From the NCBI RefSeq assembly GCF_000814825.1, contig NZ_CP009302.1, positions 1,178,001 through 1,242,000 on the forward strand: a DNA stretch of 64,000 nucleotides, in the 5' to 3' direction. The notes beneath the pieces are model-generated. The model did not search any database. It had not been told where the DNA came from and saw nothing but the letters and a program-made list of their open reading frames with translations. This DNA comes from Berryella intestinalis. GTDB taxonomy: Bacteria; Actinomycetota; Coriobacteriia; Coriobacteriales; Eggerthellaceae. Numbering within the stretch: the stretch's first letter is position 1; each line of letters begins with the position of its first letter. The position numbers were made by a program, and so were the translations under genes. Shown here piece by piece: positions 44,188 through 53,485 of the stretch.

Positions 44188-45993
44188 ATGGGAAAGAAGA
44201 CGGACACGACGGCGAGCGGGCAGTCGGTCACGCGGCGCACGCTGCATTATTTCATGCAGGTGACGGCGAACCGAAAAGGCATGTTCGCGGCGGCCATCCT
44301 GGTGTCGATGGGCTACTCGCTGTTCCTCAGCTACGGCAACCCCTACTTCATGGGGCGCATCGTCGATCTGGTAAGCGTCGAGCGCGTCTCTCCCGACCAG
44401 GTCCTGCCCACCTTCGGCCCCTTGGTGGCCGCCCTTATCCTCACCAACCTGCTCGGGCAGATCTGCAGCAAGCTGCAAGATTACACGAACTGGAAGCTGC
44501 AGATCGGAGCGGCCTACGATCTGGCGCGCCTGTGCTTCGACACCTTGTCGAACCAATCGATGACCTTCCACACGAACCGCTTCGGGGGAAGCCTCGTGGC
44601 GCAGACCTCGAAGTTCATGAGCGGGTACCGGGACCTGTGCCGCTCGTTTCTGTTCAGCATCGTTCCCACCTGCGCAAGCGTGTTCTTCACCATGTCGATC
44701 CTCGGAAGCGTGGTGCCCGCCTACGCCGGTGTGCTGGGAGCGCTGCTCGTCGTCTACCTCGTCGCCGCGTATCTGATGTACAAGCGGGTCCTTCCCCTGA
44801 ACGCCGGGGCCGCAAGCGCGCAGAGCCGCCTTTCGGGCGAGCTTTCCGACAGCGTCACGAACATCCTCGCCGTGAAGACCTGCGGACGCGAGGAATTCGA
44901 GCGCCAGCTGTTCGACGCCGCTAACGAGCAGGTTCGCCTGGCCGAGTCGGCCCGCATGCGCGCCAGCATGAACCGCGGCGTGGTGACCGCCGGTATCATC
45001 GTGGTGATCATGGCGACCGCCTCGGTGTTCACCGCAGGTGGAAACGCCTGGTTCAACATCACGCCCGGCAACCTCATCATGATGTTCACCTACACCTACA
45101 CGCTCACCCAGCAGTTCAACTTCATCAACATCGTGTTTCAGAACGTGAACGCGGCCTTGGGCGACGCCCATGACATGACCGTCATCCTCGACGAGCCCAA
45201 GCTGGTGCAAGACGCCCCCGACGCCCTGCCGCTTTCCGTGCGCGAAGGCGCGATCGACATCGACGACCTCACCTTCTCCTACGCAGACGCCCGGAAAGAC
45301 GGGTTCGCGCTGGACCACTTCAACCTGCACATCCCCGCGGGACAGCGCGTCGGGCTGGTCGGCCGCAGCGGCTCGGGGAAAACGACGCTCACCAGCCTGC
45401 TGCTGCGCCTCGCCGATATACAGTCGGGCGCCATCCGCATCGACGGCCAGGACATCAGCCAGGTCGAGCAGGTCAGCCTGCGCAGCCAGATCGGCTACGT
45501 TCCGCAAGAGCCGCTGCTGTTCCACCGCACCATCCGCGAGAACATAGCCTACGGCCGACCGGATGCGAGCGAAGACGAGATCCTCGCCGCCGCCCGCGAC
45601 GCCAACGCGCTGGAATTCATCGAGAAGCTGCCCGCGGGCATGGACACGCAAACCGGCGAGCGCGGCGTGAAGCTGTCGGGAGGGCAGCGCCAACGCATCG
45701 CGATCGCGCGGGCGATCCTTGCCGACTGCCCCATCCTCGTGCTGGACGAAGCGACCAGCGCGCTCGACTCCGAAAGCGAGCATCTGGTGCAAGACGCCCT
45801 GAACAACCTGATGAAGGGTCGAACCTGCATCGTCGTCGCCCATCGCCTGTCAACCGTGGCCTCGCTCGACCGCATCGTCGTGATGAGCGAGGGGCGCGTG
45901 ATCGAAGACGGCACGCACGACCAGCTGACCAAAGAAGACGGGATCTACGCGCAGCTGTGGGACCGCCAGACAGGCTCGTTCCTCGAAGCCTAA
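44188..45993 (+). CDS. ABC transporter, fused permease and ATPase (exporter type)
   Basis: The 601-residue half-transporter has an N-terminal six-helix domain (about 25-310) and an ATPase with Walker A GRSGSGKTT, Q-loop PQEPLLF, signature LSGGQRQR, Walker B ILVLDEATSALD and the switch histidine AHRLST. It probably works as a homodimer, since no partner is adjacent. The substrate (lipid, peptide or drug) cannot be told. It sits alone between the SPFH terminator and a convergent EF-G-like gene. Confidence 0.9.
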   Translation: MGKKTDTTASGQSVTRRTLHYFMQVTANRKGMFAAAILVSMGYSLFLSYGNPYFMGRIVDLVSVERVSPDQVLPTFGPLVAALILTNLLGQICSKLQDYTNWKLQIGAAYDLARLCFDTLSNQSMTFHTNRFGGSLVAQTSKFMSGYRDLCRSFLFSIVPTCASVFFTMSILGSVVPAYAGVLGALLVVYLVAAYLMYKRVLPLNAGAASAQSRLSGELSDSVTNILAVKTCGREEFERQLFDAANEQVRLAESARMRASMNRGVVTAGIIVVIMATASVFTAGGNAWFNITPGNLIMMFTYTYTLTQQFNFINIVFQNVNAALGDAHDMTVILDEPKLVQDAPDALPLSVREGAIDIDDLTFSYADARKDGFALDHFNLHIPAGQRVGLVGRSGSGKTTLTSLLLRLADIQSGAIRIDGQDISQVEQVSLRSQIGYVPQEPLLFHRTIRENIAYGRPDASEDEILAAARDANALEFIEKLPAGMDTQTGERGVKLSGGQRQRIAIARAILADCPILVLDEATSALDSESEHLVQDALNNLMKGRTCIVVAHRLSTVASLDRIVVMSEGRVIEDGTHDQLTKEDGIYAQLWDRQTGSFLEA

Positions 45994-46031
45994 GGGCGCA
46001 GGACCCGTTTCTGTGCGGAGCGCACGAAAAG

Positions 46032-46055
46032 GAGGGCCGCGCGAAGGCGGCCCTT
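46032..46055. terminator. Hairpin between convergent genes
   Basis: AGGGCCGC and GCGGCCCT form an 8-bp stem, with A's upstream and only a short CCTTCCC downstream. It lies between the exporter and the EF-G-like gene and could act on both strands. Confidence 0.5.
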
Positions 46056-46140
46056 CCCGATCGGCGATGCAGCGAGGGAGATCGGTCCCGCGCATCGCAA
46101 CCGTACGGTCGAGCCGAGGATGCCGGCTCGAAATCTTCCC

Positions 46141-48204
46141 TTACGCTCTGGACGCTTTGTACTCCTCCACCAGCTTCTGGGAGACGTTGGCGGGAGCCTG
46201 CTCGTAGCCTTCCAGAACGATGGAGTACTCGCCCGCGCCGTGCGACAGCGCGCGCAGGTCGCGCGTGTAGCCGATCACCTCGGCATAGGGCACGCGCACG
46301 ATGATGATCGTGTCGCCCGCGTCGTTGGAATCGGTGCCCACGATGCGCCCGCGCCTGGTGGACACATCGCCCATGACGGCACCGGCATATTCTTCGGGAA
46401 CGCACACCTCGAGCGACGCCATCGGCTCGAGCAGCACCATCCCCGCCTGCTCGCACGCCGCCCGAAAGCCGATGCGCGCGGCGGTCTTGAACGCCATCTC
46501 GTTGGAATCGACCGGATGGTAGCTGCCATCGTACACGGCGCATTTCACATCGACCATGGGATAACCCGCCAAGACGCCTTCCTCCATCGCCTCGCACACC
46601 CCCTTGTCGACCGCGGGGATGTACGAACGGGGGATCTTCCCGCCGACGATCTCGTCGACGAACTCGTACCCCGCGCCGGGATTGGGCTCGAGGCGCAGCC
46701 AGCAGTCGCCGAACTGGCCCGATCCGCCCGTCTGCTTCTTATGGCGGCCCTGGGCCTGCGCCGTCTTCGTGATGGTCTCGCGGTACGGGATGCGCACAGC
46801 GACCAGGCGAGCCTCCACCTTGGCCTGCTCTTTCAGGCGAATCATCAGCGTGTTCACCTGCTCGTCGCCCATGGCGGTGATGACGGTCTGATGGGTTTCC
46901 TCGTTGCGGGATATGCGCAGCGTCGGATCGTTTTCAGCCGCGCGGGCGAAGAAGGTCCCCAGCTTGTCCTCTTCCTTCTTGTTGACGGCCTCGATGGCCA
47001 CCGGGTACTGCGGCTCGGGCAGGGGCAGCGGAGCCACTTCCAGCGTGCCGGCAACCGAAAGCGTGTCGCCCAGGCGCGTCTCGGCAAGCTTGGGGATGAC
47101 GATGATGTCGCCCGCCTTGGCGCTTTTCACATCCGCAGCCTCTTTGCCCATCATCACGTACAGATGCCCGATGCGCTCGCGCTTGCCCGTACGCGCGTTC
47201 ATCAGCTCCTGGCCGGGCTCGAGCACGCCCGAGAGCACCTTCACGTAGCTGAGGCGCCCGACGAACGGGTCGGCCACCGCCTTGAACACGAAGCCGGCGG
47301 GCTGTCCCAGCTCGTCGATATGCATTTCGGCGCCGTCGGCCAAGGGAAACGCCCCGTGGTCGCGCGGGTGCGGGAAATAGGTGCAGATATCTTCCATCAC
47401 GCCCTTGATGCCCTGCTCGATGATGGTCGACCCGACGAACACCGGGATGATCATCTCCTGCGTGATGGCCTTGCCCAGAAGCGACTCGAGCTCTTCTTGG
47501 GTGAGCCGGTCCTCCCCTTCCAGGTACTTCATCATCAGCTCGTCATCGGCTTCGGCAACCAGGTCGCACAGCTTGTCGCGCGCGTTTTCCGCCGCGTCGA
47601 CGTATTCGGCGGGAATGTCTTCGACCCGCTCGGCTCCCCCGTCCTTGTCGAAGTACCGGGCCTTCATGCGCAGGATGTCGATGACGCCGGCGAAGTCCTT
47701 GTCGACGCCGATGGGTATGGTGACCGCGCCCAGACGGGACCCGAACCGGGCATGCAGCTGGGCCATCGAGATGTCGAAATCCGCGTTCTCGCGGTCGATG
47801 TGGTTGATGAACACGGCGCGGGACAAACGGAGGTTTTCCGCTTCGCGCCAAAGCTTGGTGGTCATGACCTGCGGACCCGCAACGGCATCGACCACGAACA
47901 AAGCCGTCTCCGCCGCGTTCATGGTCGCAATGGTGTCCCCGATGAAATCGGGATGCCCCGAGGTGTCCAGCAGGTTGATCTTGTAGTCCTTGTAGGGAAC
48001 GGGGGCGATGGAGGTGCTGATCGTGAATTTGCGCCGGATCTCTTCCGCGTCGTAATCGAGGTAAGATTTCCCGTCGTGGGTCGTCCCCATGCGCGGCGTT
48101 CGACCCGAGACGTGCAGCATCGCCTCAGCGAGCGATGTTTTGCCGGCGCCGTCTTGGCCGACCAGCACGATGTTTCTGACGTGTTCGGTAGCAGGAGCTG
48201 CCAT
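46141..48204 (-). CDS. Elongation factor G-like GTPase (EF-G2 type)
   Basis: The protein (687 residues from ATG 48204, GGTGG 5 nt upstream) has EF-G domain order. The G domain is altered: G1 is GQDGAGKTS, the switch region reads YDAEEIRRKFTISTSIAP in place of the EF-G ERGITI block, G3 is DTSGHPDF, and G4 is NHIDR in place of NKMDR. Domains II-V follow (GTFFARAAENDPTLRIS, GSGQFGDCWL). It resembles the secondary EF-G family common in actinobacteria, whose role is less clear than that of translocase EF-G. It is a single-gene unit, so not the housekeeping fusA of the str operon. Confidence 0.88.
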   Translation of the reverse strand: MAAPATEHVRNIVLVGQDGAGKTSLAEAMLHVSGRTPRMGTTHDGKSYLDYDAEEIRRKFTISTSIAPVPYKDYKINLLDTSGHPDFIGDTIATMNAAETALFVVDAVAGPQVMTTKLWREAENLRLSRAVFINHIDRENADFDISMAQLHARFGSRLGAVTIPIGVDKDFAGVIDILRMKARYFDKDGGAERVEDIPAEYVDAAENARDKLCDLVAEADDELMMKYLEGEDRLTQEELESLLGKAITQEMIIPVFVGSTIIEQGIKGVMEDICTYFPHPRDHGAFPLADGAEMHIDELGQPAGFVFKAVADPFVGRLSYVKVLSGVLEPGQELMNARTGKRERIGHLYVMMGKEAADVKSAKAGDIIVIPKLAETRLGDTLSVAGTLEVAPLPLPEPQYPVAIEAVNKKEEDKLGTFFARAAENDPTLRISRNEETHQTVITAMGDEQVNTLMIRLKEQAKVEARLVAVRIPYRETITKTAQAQGRHKKQTGGSGQFGDCWLRLEPNPGAGYEFVDEIVGGKIPRSYIPAVDKGVCEAMEEGVLAGYPMVDVKCAVYDGSYHPVDSNEMAFKTAARIGFRAACEQAGMVLLEPMASLEVCVPEEYAGAVMGDVSTRRGRIVGTDSNDAGDTIIIVRVPYAEVIGYTRDLRALSHGAGEYSIVLEGYEQAPANVSQKLVEEYKASRA

Positions 48205-48326
48205 ATTGACCACCAACTTTCCTGTTGAGCGGCCGCGCCGATCGGCACCATTTCCGAGGGGCACGCACCGCAATCGAGCCAATACCCAACGAAGACGAAT
48301 CAAAAACGCAAAAACTCACAGGAAAA

Positions 48327-48356
48327 AGTATAGCGCCGCACCCACGGTGCGCACAA
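48327..48356 (-). promoter_or_regulatory. Probable promoter of the EF-G-like gene
   Basis: Minus-strand TTGTGC (48351-48356) and TATACT (48327-48332) are 18 bp apart, about 120 nt before the start. The rest of 48205-48513 shows nothing else recognisable. Confidence 0.5.
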
Positions 48357-48513
48357 GGAAGCATGCCCGGCCGTTTGCGCGCCGGCCCTTCGATGCGCAC
48401 GCGCGTTTGCGCTCCGGGTTACCGAACATCAACGGCGCATTACGAAACGGCACCCGAACCACGCGGGCGCGGCGCTCCTCTTTTAGAATAGCCGGTACAA
48501 GAAAAGGAGCACT

Positions 48514-48828
48514 GTGAACCGATCCGACGACATCATAGACGTCACCCCCGTGGAGAGTTCGTCCACGCGCATCACCGACGCGAGCGCCCCCCTTGAGGGA
48601 GCCGCCCCGTGCAAGGCCGAAGGCGGCGTTGCGGGAGCGGCCTGTCCGCGCTGTTTCTTCTGGCGCATCAGAGGGCTGGTGATGATGGTGTTCGGCGTCA
48701 TAGCCGTGCTCATCGGCATTCCGCTGCTCGTCCTGCCCGGCCCCGGGCTCGTCCTCATCGCCGGCGGGATCGCACTCGTACTGGCGGGCTTCAAACGGCT
48801 GATCAGCTGCAAGCACGCCGAGCATTAA
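48514..48828 (+). CDS. Small membrane protein with PGPG motif (PGPGW-like)
   Basis: The 104-residue protein has an N-terminal cytoplasmic part of ~50 residues (with CPRC near 44-47) and two closely spaced helices joined by LLVLPGPGLVLI, the signature of PGPGW-type membrane proteins, although the W position is L. GTG 48514 is the start, with AAAGGAG upstream. A TAGAAT hexamer at 48484-48489 may be the -10. Function is unknown. Confidence 0.75.
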   Translation: MNRSDDIIDVTPVESSSTRITDASAPLEGAAPCKAEGGVAGAACPRCFFWRIRGLVMMVFGVIAVLIGIPLLVLPGPGLVLIAGGIALVLAGFKRLISCKHAEH

Positions 48829-48927
48829 CCGCTCCGAAGGGCCGCGCGCTCCCCGCAGCCGGCCCCGATGCGCACCGGACGGTCCCGTTTGCGCCCCGCC
48901 AACGCGGGCGGGGTTTCCCGCACTCGA

Positions 48928-49950
48928 TCAGACTTCGTATAGGATCGCCCCGCCGCCCGAGGCGTCGGCGTCGTCGGCGCGCGCGACCCCCTCGAAAAAC
49001 CCTCCGTCCGACACCATCGCGCGAAGCGACCGGAGAAGGGGCCGGGTGCGCTCGTTTTTCACCACCGTCATATCGATCCATTCGCGCTGCATATCGATGA
49101 ACTCGAGCCCGTCCTCGCAACGCGCCAGACCGGACCTGATAACCGCAACGTCGGCGGCTCCCTGTGCGACCAGGCGCGCGGCCGCAGCCTCGCCGAAACG
49201 GGGCTCGGCATACCCGTCGATGTTGTCCGCGCGGGCCTCCATCGATCGCAGCTTCTGGTCAAGCAGCACGCGATGCCCGCACCCCGGTTCGCGGTTCGCC
49301 AAACGCACCCCCGCCCGCAAAAGCGCGCCCCATCCGTTCAGCCCCTTCGGATTGCCAGGGGAAACCGCGAACCCGACCCTGCGGGACAAAAGGCGAAAAA
49401 CCACCGCCGACACGCCCGGAACGAGGCGCTGGACGAAGGGGACGTTGTAAGCGTTCGTCTTCAGGTCGTACAAACCGGTGAGGGCGACATCGGCGGTGCC
49501 CGCATACAGCGAGACGAGCGCCGAGTAATCGGTCATGGAGACGTGCTGCGCGAAAACCCCCTCGGCATTCAGATACGATGCGACCGCCGCGCACGAGTTG
49601 ACCTCGCCTGCGACGATGAAGGGGGAATCGGCCGCCCGGAAAAGCGCAGCAGCGCGCGCGATCTCGCAAGACGGGGTTTCGCGGTCCGTTGCCGAGAACC
49701 GCGCGGACGCAAACGGGGAGGCCGTCGAAAAGGACCCGCCCGCAGGAGAGCCGGCCTTCGAAGGCGAATCGGCCGGGCCGGTCCGGGTGGAATCCAGGTA
49801 CGAATGGATCCCCTCGAGGGTGAAACGGAGTTTGCGCCCCACCCGATACGAGGGAAGCGTGCCCTCTTTCGCCATCAGATACACCGAGTTCTTGCCGATA
49901 CCCAGGTAAGCGGCGACCTCTTCGGCATTCATCGCATCGTCGGCCCTCAT
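48928..49950 (-). CDS. Transcription regulator: excisionase-type HTH plus periplasmic-binding-like domain
   Basis: The 340-residue cytoplasmic protein has an N-terminal DNA-binding domain (about 7-52: NAEEVAAYLGIGKNSVYLMAKEG, PSYRVGRKLRF) of the HTH_17/excisionase kind. A Ser/Pro-rich linker leads to a substrate-binding domain (about 90-330: SPFIVAGEVNSCAAVASYLN, DVALTGLYDLKT, GWGALLRAGVRLANREPG). This architecture is known in regulators that sense small anions or metabolites such as molybdate. It is divergent from the NSS transporter (175 bp apart) and may regulate it. GGAG precedes ATG 49950. Confidence 0.85.
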   Translation of the reverse strand: MRADDAMNAEEVAAYLGIGKNSVYLMAKEGTLPSYRVGRKLRFTLEGIHSYLDSTRTGPADSPSKAGSPAGGSFSTASPFASARFSATDRETPSCEIARAAALFRAADSPFIVAGEVNSCAAVASYLNAEGVFAQHVSMTDYSALVSLYAGTADVALTGLYDLKTNAYNVPFVQRLVPGVSAVVFRLLSRRVGFAVSPGNPKGLNGWGALLRAGVRLANREPGCGHRVLLDQKLRSMEARADNIDGYAEPRFGEAAAARLVAQGAADVAVIRSGLARCEDGLEFIDMQREWIDMTVVKNERTRPLLRSLRAMVSDGGFFEGVARADDADASGGGAILYEV

Positions 49951-50125
49951 TCACCACTCCATCCCGTTCGGTTCGACTCCGCGCCTATCTTCTCATGAAA
50001 ACCAAGGAAGCGGGCGCGTTTCCATCCGAGAAGCGGCGATGCGCCGAAACGATGGGGCGGCGAGCGCGCCGCGAGCGAAGTTTTCGCTACAATAGCGACC
50101 ACGACGCTCGATCATAAGGAGAAAC

Positions 50126-51469
50126 GTGGACGCTCAAGCCAAAGGCAGATCATCGAAGCGCGACAGCTTCATCTCGAAGCGGGGATTCATCCTCGCCTGC
50201 ATCGGATCCGCAGTGGGAATGGGAAACATCTGGCTGTTCCCCACGCGCGTCTCCGCCTACGGCGGGGCGACGTTCATCATCCCCTACCTCGTATTCGTCG
50301 TCCTCATCGCATCCACCGGCATCATCGAGGAGATGTCGTTCGGGCGCGCGGCCAAGGGCGGCCCGATCGCGGCGTTCGCGAGCGTCACGAAAAAACGCCT
50401 GGGCACCGGCAAGGTCGGAGCCGCGCTCGGGCTCGTCCCCGTCGTCACCTCGCTCGCCATGGCCATCGGCTACTCGGTCGTCGTGGGGTGGATATTCAAA
50501 TACACCTTCGACTCGCTTACCGGCGGGGCCGCAAGCATCCAGGGTGCCGAGCAGTTCGCGGCGCAATTCGGCTCGGTCGCATCCGGAAACGCCCTGTGGC
50601 AGACCATCGGCATGCTGGCCGCCATCGGCATCCTCGTGTTCGGCGTGAGCAAGGGCATCGAAAAAGCCAACAAGGTGATGATGCCGCTGTTCTTCTGCCT
50701 GTTCGTGGGCTTGGCCGTCTACGTGGCGACCCTGCCGGGGTCGTCCGAGGGCTACCGCTACATCTTCCTGCTCGATCCGGCCGGCCTGGCCGACCCGATC
50801 GTGTGGGTGTACGCATTGGGCCAGGCGTTCTTCTCGCTGTCCATCGCCGGAAGCGGGACGCTCATCTACGGCTCGTACCTGTCCGACGCCGAGGACGTCC
50901 CCAACAGCGCGAAGTACGTGGCGCTGTTCGACACGATCGCCGCGGTCGTCGCCTCGCTCGTGATCATCCCCGCCATGGCATTCGCCGGTCAGCAGCTGTC
51001 CCAAGGCGGCCCGGGGCTCTTGTTCATCTACCTGCCCAACCTGTTTTCCACCATGCCCGGAGGGGCGCTTTTCATGGCCGTGTTCTTCGTGGCAGTCCTG
51101 TTCGGCGGTTTGACGTCGCTCATCAACCTGTTCGAGGCGCCTATCGCCACCCTCGAAGAGATGCTGGGGATGAGCCGCCGCACGGCATGCCTTGCCATCG
51201 GGGGCGTCGGGTTGGCGGTGGGCATCGCCATCCAGGGGATCGTCTCGTCGTGGATGGACGTCTGCTCGGTGTACCTCTGCCCCATCGGCGCCTGCCTCGC
51301 AGCCATCATGTTCTTCTGGCTGTCCGATAAGGAATGGGTCTTGGAGCAGGTGAACAAGGGCCGCGCGAAGCCCTTGGGAAGCTGGTTCTACCCTCTGGCG
51401 AAATACGTCTTCGTCGGAGTCTCGATCCTGGTTCTGGCGCTGGGCTCCATCCTCGGAGGAATCGGGTAG
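50126..51469 (+). CDS. Sodium-dependent transporter, NSS/SNF family
   Basis: The 447-residue transporter has about 11-12 helices. The first helix, GFILACIGSAVGMGNIWLFP, contains the unwound sodium- and substrate-binding region shared with LeuT and MhsT, and FSLSIAGSGTLIYGSYL near residue 235 is the helix-6 motif. Amino acids are the likely substrates. The start is GTG 50126 with AAGGAG 4 nt upstream. TACAAT at 50088-50093 may be the -10. It is probably controlled by the divergent HTH regulator. Confidence 0.92.
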   Translation: MDAQAKGRSSKRDSFISKRGFILACIGSAVGMGNIWLFPTRVSAYGGATFIIPYLVFVVLIASTGIIEEMSFGRAAKGGPIAAFASVTKKRLGTGKVGAALGLVPVVTSLAMAIGYSVVVGWIFKYTFDSLTGGAASIQGAEQFAAQFGSVASGNALWQTIGMLAAIGILVFGVSKGIEKANKVMMPLFFCLFVGLAVYVATLPGSSEGYRYIFLLDPAGLADPIVWVYALGQAFFSLSIAGSGTLIYGSYLSDAEDVPNSAKYVALFDTIAAVVASLVIIPAMAFAGQQLSQGGPGLLFIYLPNLFSTMPGGALFMAVFFVAVLFGGLTSLINLFEAPIATLEEMLGMSRRTACLAIGGVGLAVGIAIQGIVSSWMDVCSVYLCPIGACLAAIMFFWLSDKEWVLEQVNKGRAKPLGSWFYPLAKYVFVGVSILVLALGSILGGIG

Positions 51470-51513
51470 GCGCGCCGCACGCGATCGGGAAAGAAAAGCG
51501 GAGACGCACGATG

Positions 51514-51538
51514 AAGGCCCCGACGCTGTCGGGGCCTT
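51514..51538. terminator. Terminator hairpin between convergent genes
   Basis: AAGGCCCCGAC and GTCGGGGCCTT form an 11-bp perfect stem with a 3-nt loop between the NSS gene and the end of the efflux operon. The symmetric A/T ends suit both directions, but the T-tract is short. Confidence 0.7.
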
Positions 51539-51569
51539 CGCTCATAACAGGGGGTCGTTCGGGACCGGC

Positions 51570-52766
51570 TTACTGGTACCTCAGCGCCTCGATCGGGTCG
51601 AGCCGCGCCGCGCGCGAGGCGGGATAGTACCCGAACACGACTCCGATCAGCACCGATACACCTACCGCAACCATAACCGCCACGGGATCGATGGCCGGAG
51701 AGAACGCCAGGGCCGGGTTGAGCGCGCCGATGAGCACCGTCAGCCCGTAGGATCCGGCGTATCCGCACACGATTCCCACGACGCCGCCTATCACCGTGAG
51801 CGCCACGGCCTCCAGCAGGAACTGCCTCACGATATCGCGCGCATGGGCTCCCAGGGCCTTGCGCAGCCCGATCTCGCGGATGCGCTCGCTCACGTTGGTG
51901 AGCATCATGTTCATGATGCCGATGCCGCCGACCAGAAGGCTGATGGCCGCCACGCCTCCCAAAAGCAGGTTGAAGCCGCCCAGAACCGCCGACATCGTAT
52001 CCAAGAGGTCCGACATCGAATACACCGAGACCGTCTCTTCGGGCTTGTTGCCTCCCAGGATCTTGGTCAGAACCTTGCCCGTCTTCTTCGACAGCTCGCT
52101 CATCTCCTCTTTGGAAGGCTCGCCTTTCGCCACGCCCACCGCTTGGTAAAGCCCGCTGGCACCCAGGCGCGTCTCGGCGGTCTTCAGGGGCACGTAGGCC
52201 GCGTTATAGTTGCTGGAGCTCGCGTTTCCTTCCAGAATGCCGCAGATCACATAGCTGTCCCCGTTCAGGAACACCTCGCGGCCCAGCACCTTGGCGTCTT
52301 CGTCGCCGAACAGGTTCTTAAGCGTCCCTCGGCCCACGACGATAACCCGGTCGCCGCGCTCTTCCTCGGCGGACGTGAAGAACTTGCCCGCGCTCAGCTT
52401 CAGCGACATCGCATCGGAATACGCGCTTTCAGCGCCCGTCACCGTGGGCGTGAAGGCCTTGGACTTGTACGACAGCTCGCCGCCCGCGACGGTTTGCGAC
52501 AAGACGATGCGCTCGTATTCGGGCATCTGCTGCTGGAGCGCCTCGAAATCGCTTCGCTTGCTCTCGACGAAGGGGTACATGGTGACGACGCGCATCTGGT
52601 TGCCCCCGATGCTGGCAGTCAGCGACTTGCCCACGCCGCCGATGAGCGCGTTCATGGTGATAACCGAGGCGATGCCGATCACGATGCCCAAAATGGTGAG
52701 GACCGACCGCATGCGGTTCACCGACAGCGCATGGTACGCCTCGTACAGCAAATCCTTCAGCTTCAT
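51570..52766 (-). CDS. ABC transporter permease, MacB/FtsX type
   Basis: The 398-residue protein has the MacB membrane topology: first helix after ALSVNRMRSVLTILGIVIGIASVI, a large extracytoplasmic domain (about 50-270), then three C-terminal helices with GGIGIMNMMLTNVSERIREIGLRKALGA and the final SRAARLDPIEALRY. It works with the adjacent ATPase and membrane-fusion protein as a mechanotransmission-type exporter for peptides or lipophilic compounds. Its start overlaps the ATPase stop by 4 bp (ATGA). Confidence 0.94.
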   Translation of the reverse strand: MKLKDLLYEAYHALSVNRMRSVLTILGIVIGIASVITMNALIGGVGKSLTASIGGNQMRVVTMYPFVESKRSDFEALQQQMPEYERIVLSQTVAGGELSYKSKAFTPTVTGAESAYSDAMSLKLSAGKFFTSAEEERGDRVIVVGRGTLKNLFGDEDAKVLGREVFLNGDSYVICGILEGNASSSNYNAAYVPLKTAETRLGASGLYQAVGVAKGEPSKEEMSELSKKTGKVLTKILGGNKPEETVSVYSMSDLLDTMSAVLGGFNLLLGGVAAISLLVGGIGIMNMMLTNVSERIREIGLRKALGAHARDIVRQFLLEAVALTVIGGVVGIVCGYAGSYGLTVLIGALNPALAFSPAIDPVAVMVAVGVSVLIGVVFGYYPASRAARLDPIEALRYQ

Positions 52767-53485
52767 GTGGTGATCACCTTCCCGGCGCGGCGCATGCCCT
52801 CGTAGCTTTCGTACAGCAGGCCGTCGCGGATGTAGAGCGTCCGGTCGGCATGCTCGGCGACGTCGGGCTCATGCGTGATGAGCACGATGGTCTTGCCCGC
52901 ATCGCGCAGGCGCGAGAACGTATCGAGGACCTGGTCTCCCGTCGCGGTGTCCAGGTTGCCCGTCGGCTCGTCGGCCAGGATGAGGGCCGGGCTGTTCACC
53001 AGCGCGCGGGCGATAGCCACGCGCTGCATCTGGCCTCCCGATATCTCGTTGCTCTTATGGGCGAAGTATTCCTCGGGCAGCGCAACCGCCGCCAGAGCCG
53101 CCCTCGCGCGCGCCTCGCGCTCGGATGCGGGGCACGAGGTGTACATCAGGGGCAGCATCACGTTGCGCAGCACCGTCGTGCGCGGCAGCAGGTTGAACGC
53201 CTGGAACACGAAGCCGATGCGCGTCGCCCTGATATCGGCCAGCTCGTCTTGGGTGCATCGGGCTATGTCGCTTCCCTCGAGCAGGTACCTTCCGCTGGTG
53301 GGCGAATCAAGGCATCCCAGCGTATGCATGAGGGTCGATTTACCCGAGCCCGACGGCCCCATGATGGCGACGAACTCGCCGGGCATGATGGAGAAGCTGA
53401 CCCCGCGCAGGGCATGGGTCTGCCCTGCGGCGGTTTCATACACACGGTGGATGTTCTCCACCTGGATAACCGGCTGCGCGTTCAT
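52763..53485 (-). CDS. ABC transporter ATP-binding protein, MacB/LolD type
   Basis: The 240-residue ATPase has Walker [10 protein letters not shown], the Q-loop in [15 protein letters not shown], signature ISGGQMQR, Walker [13 protein letters not shown] and the switch histidine ITHEPD. These are the usual LolD/MacB features. It lies between the fusion protein (1-bp overlap of stop and start) and the permease, so the three are one translational unit. Confidence 0.95.
   Translation of the reverse strand: MNAQPVIQVENIHRVYETAAGQTHALRGVSFSIMPGEFVAIMGPSGSGKSTLMHTLGCLDSPTSGRYLLEGSDIARCTQDELADIRATRIGFVFQAFNLLPRTTVLRNVMLPLMYTSCPASEREARARAALAAVALPEEYFAHKSNEISGGQMQRVAIARALVNSPALILADEPTGNLDTATGDQVLDTFSRLRDAGKTIVLITHEPDVAEHADRTLYIRDGLLYESYEGMRRAGKVITT

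Noticed and set aside
46141-48204. Tetracycline ribosomal protection protein
   Set aside because: The domain pattern and G motifs fit the EF-G2-like family better, and no resistance-gene context or base-composition shift is present.
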